Assembly: GCA_963787675.1 (NCBI GenBank)
Contig: CAWBDV010000004.1
Coordinates: 372,001-436,000, forward strand
From: JAJPKK01 sp963787675
Lineage (GTDB): Bacteria > Pseudomonadota > Alphaproteobacteria > Rhizobiales > Xanthobacteraceae
Direction of reading: 5' to 3'
DNA length: 64,000 nucleotides
A program made the position numbers and the translations under genes. The number at the start of each line of letters is the position of its first letter. The first letter of the stretch is position 1. The notes beneath the pieces were generated by a model. It was not told where the DNA came from. It did not search any database and saw only the letters and a program-made list of their open reading frames with translations. Below, in pieces: positions 8,147 to 16,430 of the stretch.

Positions 8147-10186
8147 CTACCCTGTCCCGCGCGCCGGACGGCGCCGCTCGTGGAACCACGAACGGTATTG
8201 CGTCATCTTCGCGCGCTGCGCCGACGGTGCATGACGCTTGCAGGTCGATGCCTCAGGGCTCCGCTCGGGCGCGCCCCACCGCAACTCGACGCAGTCGTTG
8301 ACGTTGTAGGCCATCTCGATATCGACCATGCGGTCGATCACGTCTTTCAGCGTGAGCGTCCACGGCGAGCCATCGCTGCGCGGATACGAGAACTTGCGCT
8401 CCGCAAGCTCCGACGCAAGGATGCCATCCAGTTCCGCCTTGACGTCGGCGACGCTCTTGCCCGCGGGCATGGCATAGCGCTCAGGGCGCCGTGCGACGCG
8501 CTCCGGGAACCGATGCACCACGTCGATCGCGATCAGCAGGCGCAGATCGCGCGACGGCGTCGCGAAATCCTCCCACGCGCCCGTGGTCTCGAAGATCGCC
8601 GCACCGTCCGGCATTTCGGCGTCGCTGCGCGCGCTGTTCTGGTACTTGCGGCCGTTCTCAACCGAGGTGACGCGCGCCTTCACCTGTTCGTCAAGCGACG
8701 CGATCGCCTCTCGCATCGCGCGCGCGGGATCGAGCGGTGACGGCGACATCACGTCGTCCATGCGATCGTAGAAGTCATCGATCGACATCTGCGCCTGGTC
8801 GAGCGAAAAATTGCCGTACTGCGGATTCTTCGCGATTTCGGCGTTGGTCAGCCGGTGCAGGCTGCCGTTCTTTTCGCGCACGATCGGCCGGAACCGCTTG
8901 AAGCCGGGGCCTCCGAGCGCCGGATCCTGCGCGAACAGGAAGTTGCCGCGCCAGAAGCGCTTGCGCGCGACGGTGCCGTCCGGCTGGGCGTCGACGGCAA
9001 AGAGGATGCCCGCCGTGTCGCCTGTCTGCGCGATGCGCTTGGCAAGCACCAGCACGTGTCCGTACGGATCAGCGAACAAGGTGCCCGGGCGCAGCACGTC
9101 CTCGTTGAGAGCCACCGGATAGTAATCGGTGTTGTCGTCGTTGAGCCGCGTTCGCGCCGATCCGGAATGAACGCCGTCGGCGACGACCGGCAGGTAACGG
9201 GCGAATCCCTGCACGAGGCCTTGCGGCTTCGGCGGTCCCGCCACCGGCTTCATGGCAACCGGCACCGGCGGATGCGGCACCTGCTGGCCGAACATGTCGA
9301 GCATGCCGCGCGCCGCGGTCTTCGGCTCGGGCGGCGGACGCTCCTCGACGCGCTGGATGTTGAACCATTCGAAGCACTTCGGCGGCTCGCCGCCGTCGCC
9401 GCGCGTGCACTTCGAGTAGCCGAAGGGCAACCCCATCTTGAATGCGAAATATGCGCGCAAGAAGTACGGCAGGTCGGCGCAATCCGGACGGATGGTGATA
9501 TTCGACTTGTCTTCGTTGAGACCGAGATGATTGTAGAGCGCATTGCGCGATTGATCGCGCAGCACTTCGTGGAGTGCCTTCCACGACAGCGTGTCTTCGA
9601 CCGGCGCGTCGAAGAGCTTCTCGATCCACGCGGAATAGAGGTTTTCCGTCGCCCGGTTCCAGGTGTTGCGCACCGGCCAGAGCGTGCCCTCGGCGGTGCC
9701 CGGCCGCGGCGGCTGCTTGGCAGCGACGATGATTTCACGGGACAGCGTGCCGCACTCGGTCGGGCTCCCGTCGCGCACCAGCGTCGCGTGCCACGAACCC
9801 GGCGCCGGCGATTGCACCTCGGCATACCAGAAATACGGCGGGCCCCCGTGCCGCTCTTTCGACGTGACCGCGACGGTGCCGTCGGGAGCGATCAGCGAAA
9901 ACTCGCCATCGAGCGGCTTCTCCGCGGTGAAGAAGACGTGCAGCGGCGCGCCTTTCCACGGCGAGATCGGAGAGGCGAGGACCGCGAGTTCGGCCGCCTC
10001 CTCGCATGCGTTGACAGGAGCTTCGGCCCGCGAATCCACGACCGGGCCAAGCAAGACGGAAAAGGCGCCCGCGATCAGCACCAAAGCTGACGCGGCCGCA
10101 AGAAGCTGGCGTGCACGTGTCAATGGAGTCCCCCTCCCATCCACAATTCTCGCGGACAGCTTTGGCTGAATCAAGGCAATCTCCAC
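8147..10186 (-). CDS. Large periplasmic protein of unknown function with a possible papain-like fold
   Basis: 679 residues with an N-terminal membrane anchor or signal (about 28-50). After an Ig-like segment ('PLDGEFSLIAPDGTVAV', 'PGSWHATLVRDG') comes 'DCADLPYFLRAYFAFKMGLP' around residue 235, then about 150 residues later 'LRPGTLFADPYGHVLVLAK'. That Cys...GHV arrangement, with PG-L and D-YGHV, resembles NlpC/P60, CHAP and transglutaminase-like hydrolases, and an NlpC/P60 gene lies next door in the same direction. The remaining third ('YDRMDDVMSPSPLDPARAMR' onward) has no recognisable domain. I do not recognise the family; the hydrolase idea is inference from motif spacing. Confidence 0.75.
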   Translation of the reverse strand: MEIALIQPKLSARIVDGRGTPLTRARQLLAAASALVLIAGAFSVLLGPVVDSRAEAPVNACEEAAELAVLASPISPWKGAPLHVFFTAEKPLDGEFSLIAPDGTVAVTSKERHGGPPYFWYAEVQSPAPGSWHATLVRDGSPTECGTLSREIIVAAKQPPRPGTAEGTLWPVRNTWNRATENLYSAWIEKLFDAPVEDTLSWKALHEVLRDQSRNALYNHLGLNEDKSNITIRPDCADLPYFLRAYFAFKMGLPFGYSKCTRGDGGEPPKCFEWFNIQRVEERPPPEPKTAARGMLDMFGQQVPHPPVPVAMKPVAGPPKPQGLVQGFARYLPVVADGVHSGSARTRLNDDNTDYYPVALNEDVLRPGTLFADPYGHVLVLAKRIAQTGDTAGILFAVDAQPDGTVARKRFWRGNFLFAQDPALGGPGFKRFRPIVREKNGSLHRLTNAEIAKNPQYGNFSLDQAQMSIDDFYDRMDDVMSPSPLDPARAMREAIASLDEQVKARVTSVENGRKYQNSARSDAEMPDGAAIFETTGAWEDFATPSRDLRLLIAIDVVHRFPERVARRPERYAMPAGKSVADVKAELDGILASELAERKFSYPRSDGSPWTLTLKDVIDRMVDIEMAYNVNDCVELRWGAPERSPEASTCKRHAPSAQRAKMTQYRSWFHERRRPARGTG

Positions 10187-10449
10187 GGGATTCGCAGGCG
10201 CACCGCGAAGGTAACATCATCAGGCAGCCGGCGCACCTGAGGAAAAAGCGGCTTTGCTTACACACACTTAACCACTTTGTGCTCGTCGCACCCGGCTCCC
10301 ACGCGCGGGCGCTTGGTCAGCCAGCCGACCATCGTGCGATATTGCGATACCGCCGTGCGCGAAGGACTGCGCGCCAACGACTGAGATGGGCGAGTCGCCT
10401 GAAGCTGCTACTCTGACTGACCTAATTGTGCTGGCACGAGTGGTACGCC

Positions 10450-11289
10450 GTGAGATTGGTCCTACGCTTTTTCCGCCGCCTGATCGTCCTGGGGCTCGGT
10501 GTTGTCACCGTCTGGCTGATCGTCTCTGTCTTTGATTTCGCCGATCAAAGGCTGCCGTGGATTTTCGCCTTGAGCCTCACTTACGGCGCCGCGGCGTACA
10601 TCATTCTTCCGCGCGTCGTTCGCATGGGGTTGAAAATCCTCCAGCGCAAACGCGTGCCGTCCTACACGATCACCGGCGACGGACTTCCCGGCGACCCCGT
10701 CAATCTCGCGTTGATCGGAACGCTCGAGCAGCTTCGCAGCGCCTTCGCGAAGGCCGGCTGGTCGGAGGCCGATCCGCTCAATCTGGCGAGCTCGTGGCGC
10801 ATGGCCCGCGCGTTCGTGCTGAAATCGCCGTATCCGACGGCGCCGTTCAGCACCTTGTATCTTTTCGGTCGCGGCCAGGACATCGGCTTTCAAAAGCCCA
10901 TCGGCGACAGCCCGCGCAAGCGCCACCACATTCGGTTTTGGGCGTTGAGCAGTGCACACGTCGAAACGCTGGGAACTGCGAACTTCTGGCTTAACAAGGA
11001 TCGCCCACCGGACGAGGAACACGTTCTTTGGGTCGGCGCCGGCACGATGGATACCGGTCTCTCGCTGACGCGAATGACGTTCCAGATCACGCACGCCACC
11101 GATTCCGATACGAATACCGAACGCGACTATATCGTCGGCGAATTGAAGACCCATCAAGTGATCGAGGACGTGAGAGCCTATCAATCCGGCGACCAGCTGG
11201 CTGCGGCGCCCGTCAACCACTACGTCACGGATGGGGAAGTGACGGTGGCCAGCCTCGTAAAGTGGCTATTGCACGCGGCCAGCCGATGA
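10450..11289 (+). CDS. LssY C-terminal-domain-like membrane protein
   Basis: About 279 residues. The frame has only non-ATG starts: TTG at 10426 directly after a stop, or GTG at 10450, which I prefer because it begins 'VRLVLRFFRRLIVLGLGVVT', a positively charged membrane anchor. Two transmembrane helices (about 10-30 and 40-60) precede a soluble domain with 'GDPVNLALIGTLEQLRSAFA', 'AGWSEADPL', 'SPYPTAPFSTLYLFGRGQD' and 'HHIRFW', the landmarks of the LssY_C domain (PF14067-like) often joined to PAP2 phosphatases. Here no phosphatase domain is present. The molecular role of LssY_C is not established; the start is uncertain. Confidence 0.7.
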   Translation: MRLVLRFFRRLIVLGLGVVTVWLIVSVFDFADQRLPWIFALSLTYGAAAYIILPRVVRMGLKILQRKRVPSYTITGDGLPGDPVNLALIGTLEQLRSAFAKAGWSEADPLNLASSWRMARAFVLKSPYPTAPFSTLYLFGRGQDIGFQKPIGDSPRKRHHIRFWALSSAHVETLGTANFWLNKDRPPDEEHVLWVGAGTMDTGLSLTRMTFQITHATDSDTNTERDYIVGELKTHQVIEDVRAYQSGDQLAAAPVNHYVTDGEVTVASLVKWLLHAASR

Positions 11290-11315
11290 ATCGGCGAAGG
11301 CGTCGCGCGTGTGGC

Positions 11316-11472
11316 GTAGCCCGGATGGAGCGCAGCGCAATCCGGGGCGGCGTGTCCTCACCGGCGGCGTGTCCCAATCCGGCGACGTATCCTAATCCGG
11401 GGCGGCGTATGCGATTGTTGAAGTGCTGGCCCCGCATTACGCGTCGGCAAGCCGGCGCTCCATCCGGGCTAC
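11316..11472. repeat. REP/BIME-like element with 14-bp terminal inverted repeats
   Basis: The ends GTAGCCCGGATGGA (11316-11329) and TCCATCCGGGCTAC (11459-11472) are exact inverted repeats. Inside lie two direct copies of AATCCGGGGCGGCGT (11339-11353, 11394-11408) and a degenerate third. The 'gtagcccggatgga-gcgcagcgcaatccggg' unit is a widely dispersed palindromic repeat in proteobacteria. It lies between convergent genes (LssY_C-like and NHL propeller). Confidence 0.7.
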
Positions 11473-11482
11473 CACTTCAGGA

Positions 11483-12580
11483 CTATTTCATCGGCGCCCA
11501 TTTCTGAACGCGTTTCCCGGTATCGACTTCGCCCGTGTAGAAATTGCCGCGCGAGTCGAACGCGCCCACATGCACCCAGTGGAATGCGCCGGCATCGCGC
11601 CCGGGGTGTCCGAACGTCGCGATGATTGCGCCGTCGCTGGCGCGGACTGTTTTCAGCTCATTGTTGGTGCCGTCGATCAGCACGAAATAGTTCTGGTCCG
11701 GATCAAGCGGAGAAAACGCAACGCCCCACGAGGAGCCGGAGCCGAGCGTCTTGGCGTCGAACACGGACTGCCGCACGAAGCTGCCGTCCTTGTGGAAGAT
11801 CTGCACGCGATTGTTCCTGCGGTCGCAGACATAGACGAGGCCATCCTTGGCGAGCGTGACGCAATGCACGGGATTGGCGAACTGCGGCGAGTCCGGATTG
11901 GCACCCGTCACGTGGTCGTCGGTCGGCGGCTTGCCGTAGGCGCCCCAGATGCGCTTGATCGCCCCGGTCTCGGTGTCGAACACCGCGACGCGGTGATTGC
12001 CGTAGCCGTCGGCCACATACATCTCGTTCGCCGGCGCATCGAGCGCGAGCGCGGCCGCCTGGCCGAACTGGGTCAGATCCTTGCTGCTGGTCAGCGGGCC
12101 GCGTTTGCCGAACTGCTTCACGAACTTGCCGTCGGTGGTGAATTTCAACACCATGCCGTCGTCCTTGCCGCTACCGGTGAGCCAGACGAAACCCTTGTTG
12201 TCGACCAGGATGCCGTGTTCGACCGCCGGCCAGTCGTAACCCAGATTTTCGCCCGGCCCGCCCCACGCCTTGACCACGTCGCCGGCGGAATTGAAGACCA
12301 GCACCGACGGTGCCGGCACGCAGCACTTCGACCGCGGCGGCGTGAGGGCCGCGCCCTTCTCGTCTTCGGTCAGCGAGCGCGGACGCTGAAACACCCAGAT
12401 GTTGTCCTGGGCATCGACCGCCATCCCGCCGACCTGGCCAAGAATCCAATTGTTGGGCAGCGGCTTCGGCCACGACGCATCGACTTTGAAGGCGAGGCTT
12501 TCGGCATACGACGACGACAGCGCGAAAAGCGAGGCACCGCACGCGACAACCGCCCACATCCAGGCGCCTTTGATTTTCAT
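11483..12580 (-). CDS. Exported NHL-repeat beta-propeller protein
   Basis: 365 residues with a signal peptide (cut near 'SSSYA-ES'). Repeats with the NHL pattern are visible: 'GGMAVDAQDNIWVFQRP', 'HGILVDNKGFVWLTGSG', 'AALALDAPANEMYVADG', 'HCVTLAKDGLVYVCDR', 'WVHVGAFDSRGNFYTGEV', giving five to six propeller blades. 'GYGNHRVAVFD' and 'NNRVQIFHKDG' are typical blade ends. Such proteins are periplasmic; some relatives are peptidylglycine alpha-amidating lyase-like, but no catalytic residues can be assigned. It is transcribed away from the ThDP enzyme gene, with 296 bases of shared upstream DNA. Confidence 0.85.
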   Translation of the reverse strand: MKIKGAWMWAVVACGASLFALSSSYAESLAFKVDASWPKPLPNNWILGQVGGMAVDAQDNIWVFQRPRSLTEDEKGAALTPPRSKCCVPAPSVLVFNSAGDVVKAWGGPGENLGYDWPAVEHGILVDNKGFVWLTGSGKDDGMVLKFTTDGKFVKQFGKRGPLTSSKDLTQFGQAAALALDAPANEMYVADGYGNHRVAVFDTETGAIKRIWGAYGKPPTDDHVTGANPDSPQFANPVHCVTLAKDGLVYVCDRRNNRVQIFHKDGSFVRQSVFDAKTLGSGSSWGVAFSPLDPDQNYFVLIDGTNNELKTVRASDGAIIATFGHPGRDAGAFHWVHVGAFDSRGNFYTGEVDTGKRVQKWAPMK

Positions 12581-12876
12581 TTGCGGCTTCCTCCCGATTG
12601 TCCCTCAACGCCGTAGTTTCGGCATTCACCGATGAACATCGACCTCGGATGAATGGTAACGACTTTTCGGATGGCCCGGAAGTCCGCCGACGACGGACGG
12701 TAGGCGCCGGACCGACATTGCGGGGTCCCCGTAAGGATCGGATAAGAATAACGAGAGATATTACGCTCTGCTGGCAGCGAAGCGGGCGTGCGTCGGCGGT
12801 CGGTACGACCGTCATCGAGCGAGCGCAAACTCCAGTGGAGCACAGGCGCACATCATCTCCTTTTGAGGGACGTGGC

Positions 12877-14589
12877 ATGGCGGCGGGCACTGACTTCATC
12901 CTCGACGCGCTGGTGCGCGAGGGGATCAATCATTTGTTCATGGTCCCGGGCGGCCTGATCGATCCGTTCCTGCCGGCGCTCGCGCGGCATCCCGAGTTGA
13001 AGCCGATCGTGGCCGCGCACGAAGGGGCCGCAGCCTACATGGCCGACGGCTATGCCCGCGCGAGCGGGCGCTTCGGCGCGGCGATCGGCATCGGGGGGCC
13101 CGGCCTCTGCAACATGGCGACCGCCGTCGCTGCGGCGAAAACCAACTCTTCGCCCGTTCTGGTCCTGAGCGGCGAAGTGCCGGTCGACATGGAAGGGCTC
13201 GGCGAATTCCAGGATGCGAGCCAAGCCTCGCTCGACGATACCTCGATCATGCGACCGGTCACGCGGCTCTCCATGACCGTCGCGAGCGCCAAGAACCTCA
13301 ATCACTGGCTTCGCCACGGCCTGACGACCATGCTCGCGCAGCCGAGCGGGCCGGTGCATCTCTCGATCACGCATGATGCGATGATGCAGGAGTGCGCCGC
13401 AGCCTATGTCCCGGTCTCCAGTTATTTCGAAGGTGCGGCGCCGCTCAGCCTGCCCGCCGCGGAGAAGGCGATTGCGCTGTTAAGCAAGAGCGCACGCATC
13501 GCGATCCTCGCCGGCGCCGGCATCGAACACGATTCCGCGGCGGCGGTGCTCCGCGCCGTGGCGGAGCGCTGGTCGATCCCCGTCGCTACGACGCTGCGCG
13601 CCAAAGGGGTGTTTCCCGAGGACCATGCGCTGTCGCTCGGCGTGTTCGGCTATGCCGGAACGCGCCACACGACGGCGGCGCTTCTGGGCCGTGACCTTGA
13701 GGCGCTGCTCATCGTCGGGTCGGGCCTCAATGAGCGCGACTCCATGCACTGGACGCTGCGCGACAAGTCGAAGGCGCTCATGATCCACGTCAACACCGAT
13801 ATGGAGGAGATGACCTCCCAGGGCGAAGCCGGCCACATCGTGCTCGGAAGCGGCCGCGCCTTTCTCGAACTGCTGAGCCGCACGGACGATAATGCCGTCG
13901 CGGCGCTCACCCAAAGCGTGCCCGTTCGCGAGGCGTGGGCCAAATCGGTGAAGGCGGGGCCGCGGCTTTACGATACCGAGAATTGTCATCGGACGACGAA
14001 GCCGATCCACCCCGCGGCAGCGGTGACCGCGCTGCGCAAAGCCTTGCCGCGCGACGGCATCGTGCTGATCGATTCCGGAGCGCATCGGGCCTTCGCCGGA
14101 CATTACTGGAGCGCCTACGCGCCGCGCACGTATATCTCGGCAACCAATCTCGGGCCCATGGGCTGGGCGATCCCCGCGGCCGTCGGCGTGCAATGCGCGC
14201 AGCCGAATCGCCGTGTCGCGGTGATCACCGGCGACGGCTGCATGCACATGCATGGAATGGATGTGCAGACTGCCGCCCGCTATCGCCTGCCGATCGTTTT
14301 CATGGTGCTCAACAACGGCGCGCTCGGCAATGTCTGGCTGCGCGCGCACCAGTACGGCGCCCTGCCCGCGGAGTTGACGTCGCTCCCCGACCACGACTGG
14401 GCGGGCTTTGCGCGCGCGCTTGGCGCGCAGGGCATGACGGTCGACGATCCGGCAACCCTCGATGATGCCTTCGCAAAAGCCGTCGCCGCCAACACCACGG
14501 TGCTGATCGACGTGAAGGCCGACAAGAATTGTCCGACGCCGGTCTATGACTTCAGCGCCGGCGCGCGGGCGTGGTCCTATCACGAGTGA
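12877..14589 (+). CDS. ThDP-dependent acetolactate synthase-like / decarboxylase-family enzyme
   Basis: 570 residues from the ATG at 12877 (GAGGGA upstream; longer frames have no family-like N-terminus). All three domains of the pyruvate-decarboxylase/acetolactate-synthase superfamily are present: the N-terminal Pyr domain with the activating Glu49 in 'AAHEGAAAYMADGYAR', a central domain (about 190-330), and the C-terminal PP domain with the metal/ThDP motif GDG...NN at about 451-480 ('GDGCMHMHG'...'VLNNGALGN'). The small subunit IlvH and the Gln/Val set of true acetohydroxyacid synthases are not obvious, so a role in catabolism (2-keto acid decarboxylase, oxalyl-CoA or sulfoacetaldehyde-type enzyme) is as likely. 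It is directly followed by a carboxymuconolactone-decarboxylase-like gene. Confidence 0.85.
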   Translation: MAAGTDFILDALVREGINHLFMVPGGLIDPFLPALARHPELKPIVAAHEGAAAYMADGYARASGRFGAAIGIGGPGLCNMATAVAAAKTNSSPVLVLSGEVPVDMEGLGEFQDASQASLDDTSIMRPVTRLSMTVASAKNLNHWLRHGLTTMLAQPSGPVHLSITHDAMMQECAAAYVPVSSYFEGAAPLSLPAAEKAIALLSKSARIAILAGAGIEHDSAAAVLRAVAERWSIPVATTLRAKGVFPEDHALSLGVFGYAGTRHTTAALLGRDLEALLIVGSGLNERDSMHWTLRDKSKALMIHVNTDMEEMTSQGEAGHIVLGSGRAFLELLSRTDDNAVAALTQSVPVREAWAKSVKAGPRLYDTENCHRTTKPIHPAAAVTALRKALPRDGIVLIDSGAHRAFAGHYWSAYAPRTYISATNLGPMGWAIPAAVGVQCAQPNRRVAVITGDGCMHMHGMDVQTAARYRLPIVFMVLNNGALGNVWLRAHQYGALPAELTSLPDHDWAGFARALGAQGMTVDDPATLDDAFAKAVAANTTVLIDVKADKNCPTPVYDFSAGARAWSYHE

Positions 14590-14601
14590 ATGGAGGCGAT
14601 C

Positions 14602-15141
14602 ATGGCGGCCCTGCCCGATCCCACGGCGACGCTTACGGGCGAAGGCCGCGCGATCTACGAAGACATCCTGGCACGGCGGCGGGCGAAGGGGGTCGATCAT
14701 CTCGGGCCCTACATCCCACTCCTCAACCATCCTCAGCTTGCAAAGCTGATCGAGCAGCTCGGCTACTACTACAAGTTTGAATCGGCATTGCCGCGCGACA
14801 TCTACCAGTTCGTCGTCTTGCTTTCGGCGAAACGCTCGGGCGTCGCCTTCGAATGGGCCGACCACATCGCATCGGCCCGCGCCGCCGGTCTGTCCGAGGC
14901 GCTGATCGATGGCATCGCGGCCGGGTCTAAAAAATTTGCCGCGCCGTTCGACATGGTCGATCAGCTTACTGACTGCGCCTTCGCCTATCGCTCGATCCCC
15001 GCGTCCCTGCAGGACGCGGCCATCGCAAAATTCGGAGTGCCCGGCCTCATCGAGATCGTCACTCTATGCGGCTATTACGCGCTGATCGGGATGGTGAACT
15101 GCTGCTTCGACGTGCCCTTGCCGCACCGGCAGGGGCAGTGA
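14602..15141 (+). CDS. Carboxymuconolactone decarboxylase / AhpD-fold protein
   Basis: 179 residues. Start chosen at ATG 14602, which has TGGAGG six bases upstream; the ATG at 14590 would overlap that site. The all-helical CMD core is visible in 'FVVLLSAKRSGVAFEWADHI' and 'EIVTLCGYYALIGMVNCCFD'. The CxxC redox pair of AhpD is absent where expected, so a thioredoxin-like peroxidase role is unlikely; the Glu-Trp-x-x-His arrangement resembles gamma-carboxymuconolactone decarboxylases. It begins 12 bases after the ThDP enzyme stop and is clearly co-transcribed, so the two likely act on related 2-keto or lactone intermediates. Confidence 0.8.
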   Translation: MAALPDPTATLTGEGRAIYEDILARRRAKGVDHLGPYIPLLNHPQLAKLIEQLGYYYKFESALPRDIYQFVVLLSAKRSGVAFEWADHIASARAAGLSEALIDGIAAGSKKFAAPFDMVDQLTDCAFAYRSIPASLQDAAIAKFGVPGLIEIVTLCGYYALIGMVNCCFDVPLPHRQGQ

Positions 15142-15269
15142 CGCCCGTCCTGTCCGTTCCAGCCGGAGGCGTGATCGCGGAGCACGAGGCGATCTTTGCC
15201 GCCGGGCCTGCGTCCTGTTTCAAATCAAGCCCGGCGTCGCGACGGTAGCGGCACGAGTAAAGATCGCGA

Positions 15270-15296
15270 TTGACACTATAGGAATAGTCCTATAAT
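15270..15296 (+). promoter_or_regulatory. Consensus sigma-70-type promoter over a perfect 7-bp dyad (putative operator)
   Basis: TTGACA (15270-15275) and TATAAT (15291-15296) match the -35 and -10 consensus exactly, with a short 15-base spacer. Between them, TATAGGA-ATAG-TCCTATA (15277-15294) is a perfect inverted repeat overlapping the -10, the layout of an operator for a dimeric repressor; an Rrf2-type regulator would suit, but that is a guess. AT content here is far above the neighbourhood. No recognisable gene follows on this strand. Confidence 0.45.
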
Positions 15297-15329
15297 ATGA
15301 CTGCCGGTTTTGCCGCCACAATGGATGAA

Positions 15330-15560
15330 AGATCGCTTTTATGGCACGCGAGCGCAAATTCCCTGCTTCCGTCAAGGATTACGCTGTTCCGTCGGCCCGG
15401 GTCGCGGCTTTGATTTGGACTATGGTGTTGAAACTGCTGCGTGAATTTCGGAGCCATGCGCCGGCGGAAGGCCGATTTTTAGGATTCCCTATTATTTTCC
15501 CTGTTCTCAGGGAAAAACTGGCATCTGCGGGGGACCGTTTGCGATCGCATAGGAGGCTTG
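15330..15560 (-). repeat. Degenerate 'ENREN'-type intergenic repeat
   Basis: Read leftward, the region gives 'FFPENRENNRES', and TTTCCCTGTTCTCAGGGAAAA (15499-15518 area) forms a palindrome. Short spurious peptides rich in 'NREN/QGN' from dispersed intergenic repeats are common in Bradyrhizobium and related genomes; recognition is from memory of that pattern, not from a search. No gene is implied. Confidence 0.35.
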
Positions 15561-15624
15561 TGCTTGCTTTCGCGTGCCGCGTTCGCGCCGCATCCTGCCG
15601 CCTCCTCACGCCGAACATCGTGAA

Positions 15625-15660
15625 ACAAAAAAGCGCGCCCGCCTTCCGGCGAGCGCGCTT
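15625..15660 (-). terminator. Intrinsic terminator of the DUF6152 gene
   Basis: Leftward strand: AAGCGCGC, one mismatch, CGCC, loop GGAA, GGCG, mismatch, GCGCGCTT, then TTTTGTTT. An 8+4-bp GC-rich stem followed by a U-tract, 18 bases after the stop codon at 15679, is a textbook rho-independent terminator. Confidence 0.88.
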
Positions 15661-15678
15661 CTTTGAGATGACGATGCG

Positions 15679-16062
15679 TCAGTGCGTGACGACGATCGGG
15701 TCGCCGTTCCTGAACTTGATCTTGCCGACGTTCCACGAACCACCCGGCGCGCCGCTGCGCAGCGGGTGGACCTCCAGCTTGACCTCATCGCCCGGCTTGA
15801 GCGTCTTGCTCGTCCAACCGTCGCGAATGAGGCCGCTCGGCGCGCCGCCTTCAAGGCTCCAGACCTGGCTGGTGCCGTCGGTCTCCTTGACTTCCAGGAT
15901 TATGAAAGCGTGCGGTGCCGTGTACTTCCATTCCTTCACGGTGCCGCTCAACTCGACCGGGTGTTCCTGATCGAACATGGCAAACGAGTGATGCGCGAGC
16001 GCCGTCCCGCCCAGAGCAAGAAGGGCTGCACCGACCAGAAGCGATTTCCTCTTTGAGTTCAT
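15679..16062 (-). CDS. DUF6152 exported protein
   Basis: 127 residues with signal peptide (cut at 'GTALA-HHSFAMFD'). The mature start HHSF, 'VELSGTVKEWKYTAPHAFI' and 'VWSLEGGAPSGLIRDGWT' are the family landmarks. It has an OB- or YgiW-like small beta-barrel pattern. Function is unknown; the family is periplasmic. Good AGGGGAAATAA spacing before ATG 16062 and a strong terminator after it indicate a single-gene transcript. Confidence 0.85.
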   Translation of the reverse strand: MNSKRKSLLVGAALLALGGTALAHHSFAMFDQEHPVELSGTVKEWKYTAPHAFIILEVKETDGTSQVWSLEGGAPSGLIRDGWTSKTLKPGDEVKLEVHPLRSGAPGGSWNVGKIKFRNGDPIVVTH

Positions 16063-16430
16063 TTATTTCCCCTGTGACCTTTTGAGGTACGTCGGCCCGG
16101 CGGATGGGTCCGGCGGCCGCCGCCGAGAGCCAGTCATCGGCTCGATCAATTGACGCCGAAAAAGCACCGGCGTTTGAAAGGGTTTGTGCGCCTGCCGCAG
16201 GCGAGGATTCTGCCGGTTGTCACGATCGGGATTTCGGCACGCTCCCGATTTTTTGGCAGCGATTGCTCATATGTATATCACTGTTTCGTGATTGAGAAGA
16301 GGCTATGCCAACCCGTCGTAACACAATCCAGCTATGCTCGACCCCTCTGCTCCGCCCCTCATTAAGTACGATCCGACCGCGGCCGCGCAGGGCGGTTAAA
16401 GGCGACCGGATAATGATTTAACCTCGCGCC
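16063..16430. other. Intergenic region, 368 bases, nothing recognised
   Basis: Divergent spacer between the leftward DUF6152 gene and the rightward RMD1-family gene. It must hold both promoters. AT-rich stretches occur at about 16258-16300, but I find no clear promoter pair, palindrome or small gene. Confidence 0.4.

Larger units (their letters stand above)
15142..15624. other. Intergenic region with promoter and degenerate repeat, no convincing gene
   Basis: This 480-base stretch holds a consensus-like promoter over a dyad (15270-15296) and a degenerate repeat segment (about 15330-15560) described separately. A 209-codon rightward frame starting at 15341 crosses the terminator and the whole antisense of the DUF6152 gene; its composition is not protein-like, and I do not call it. 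Confidence 0.5.

Noticed and set aside
6931..8301. 456-codon rightward frame opposite the NlpC/P60 gene
   Set aside because: Antisense shadow of a confidently identified peptidase, with Arg/Ala-rich composition and no family signature.
8855..10090. 411-codon rightward frame opposite the 679-residue gene
   Set aside because: Same reason: highly Arg-rich, antisense to a gene with a signal anchor and domain-like motifs.
15341..15970. 209-codon rightward open frame starting near the promoter-dyad
   Set aside because: It crosses the intrinsic terminator and runs antisense through the DUF6152 gene; composition is Arg/Ser/Leu-rich without domain features.
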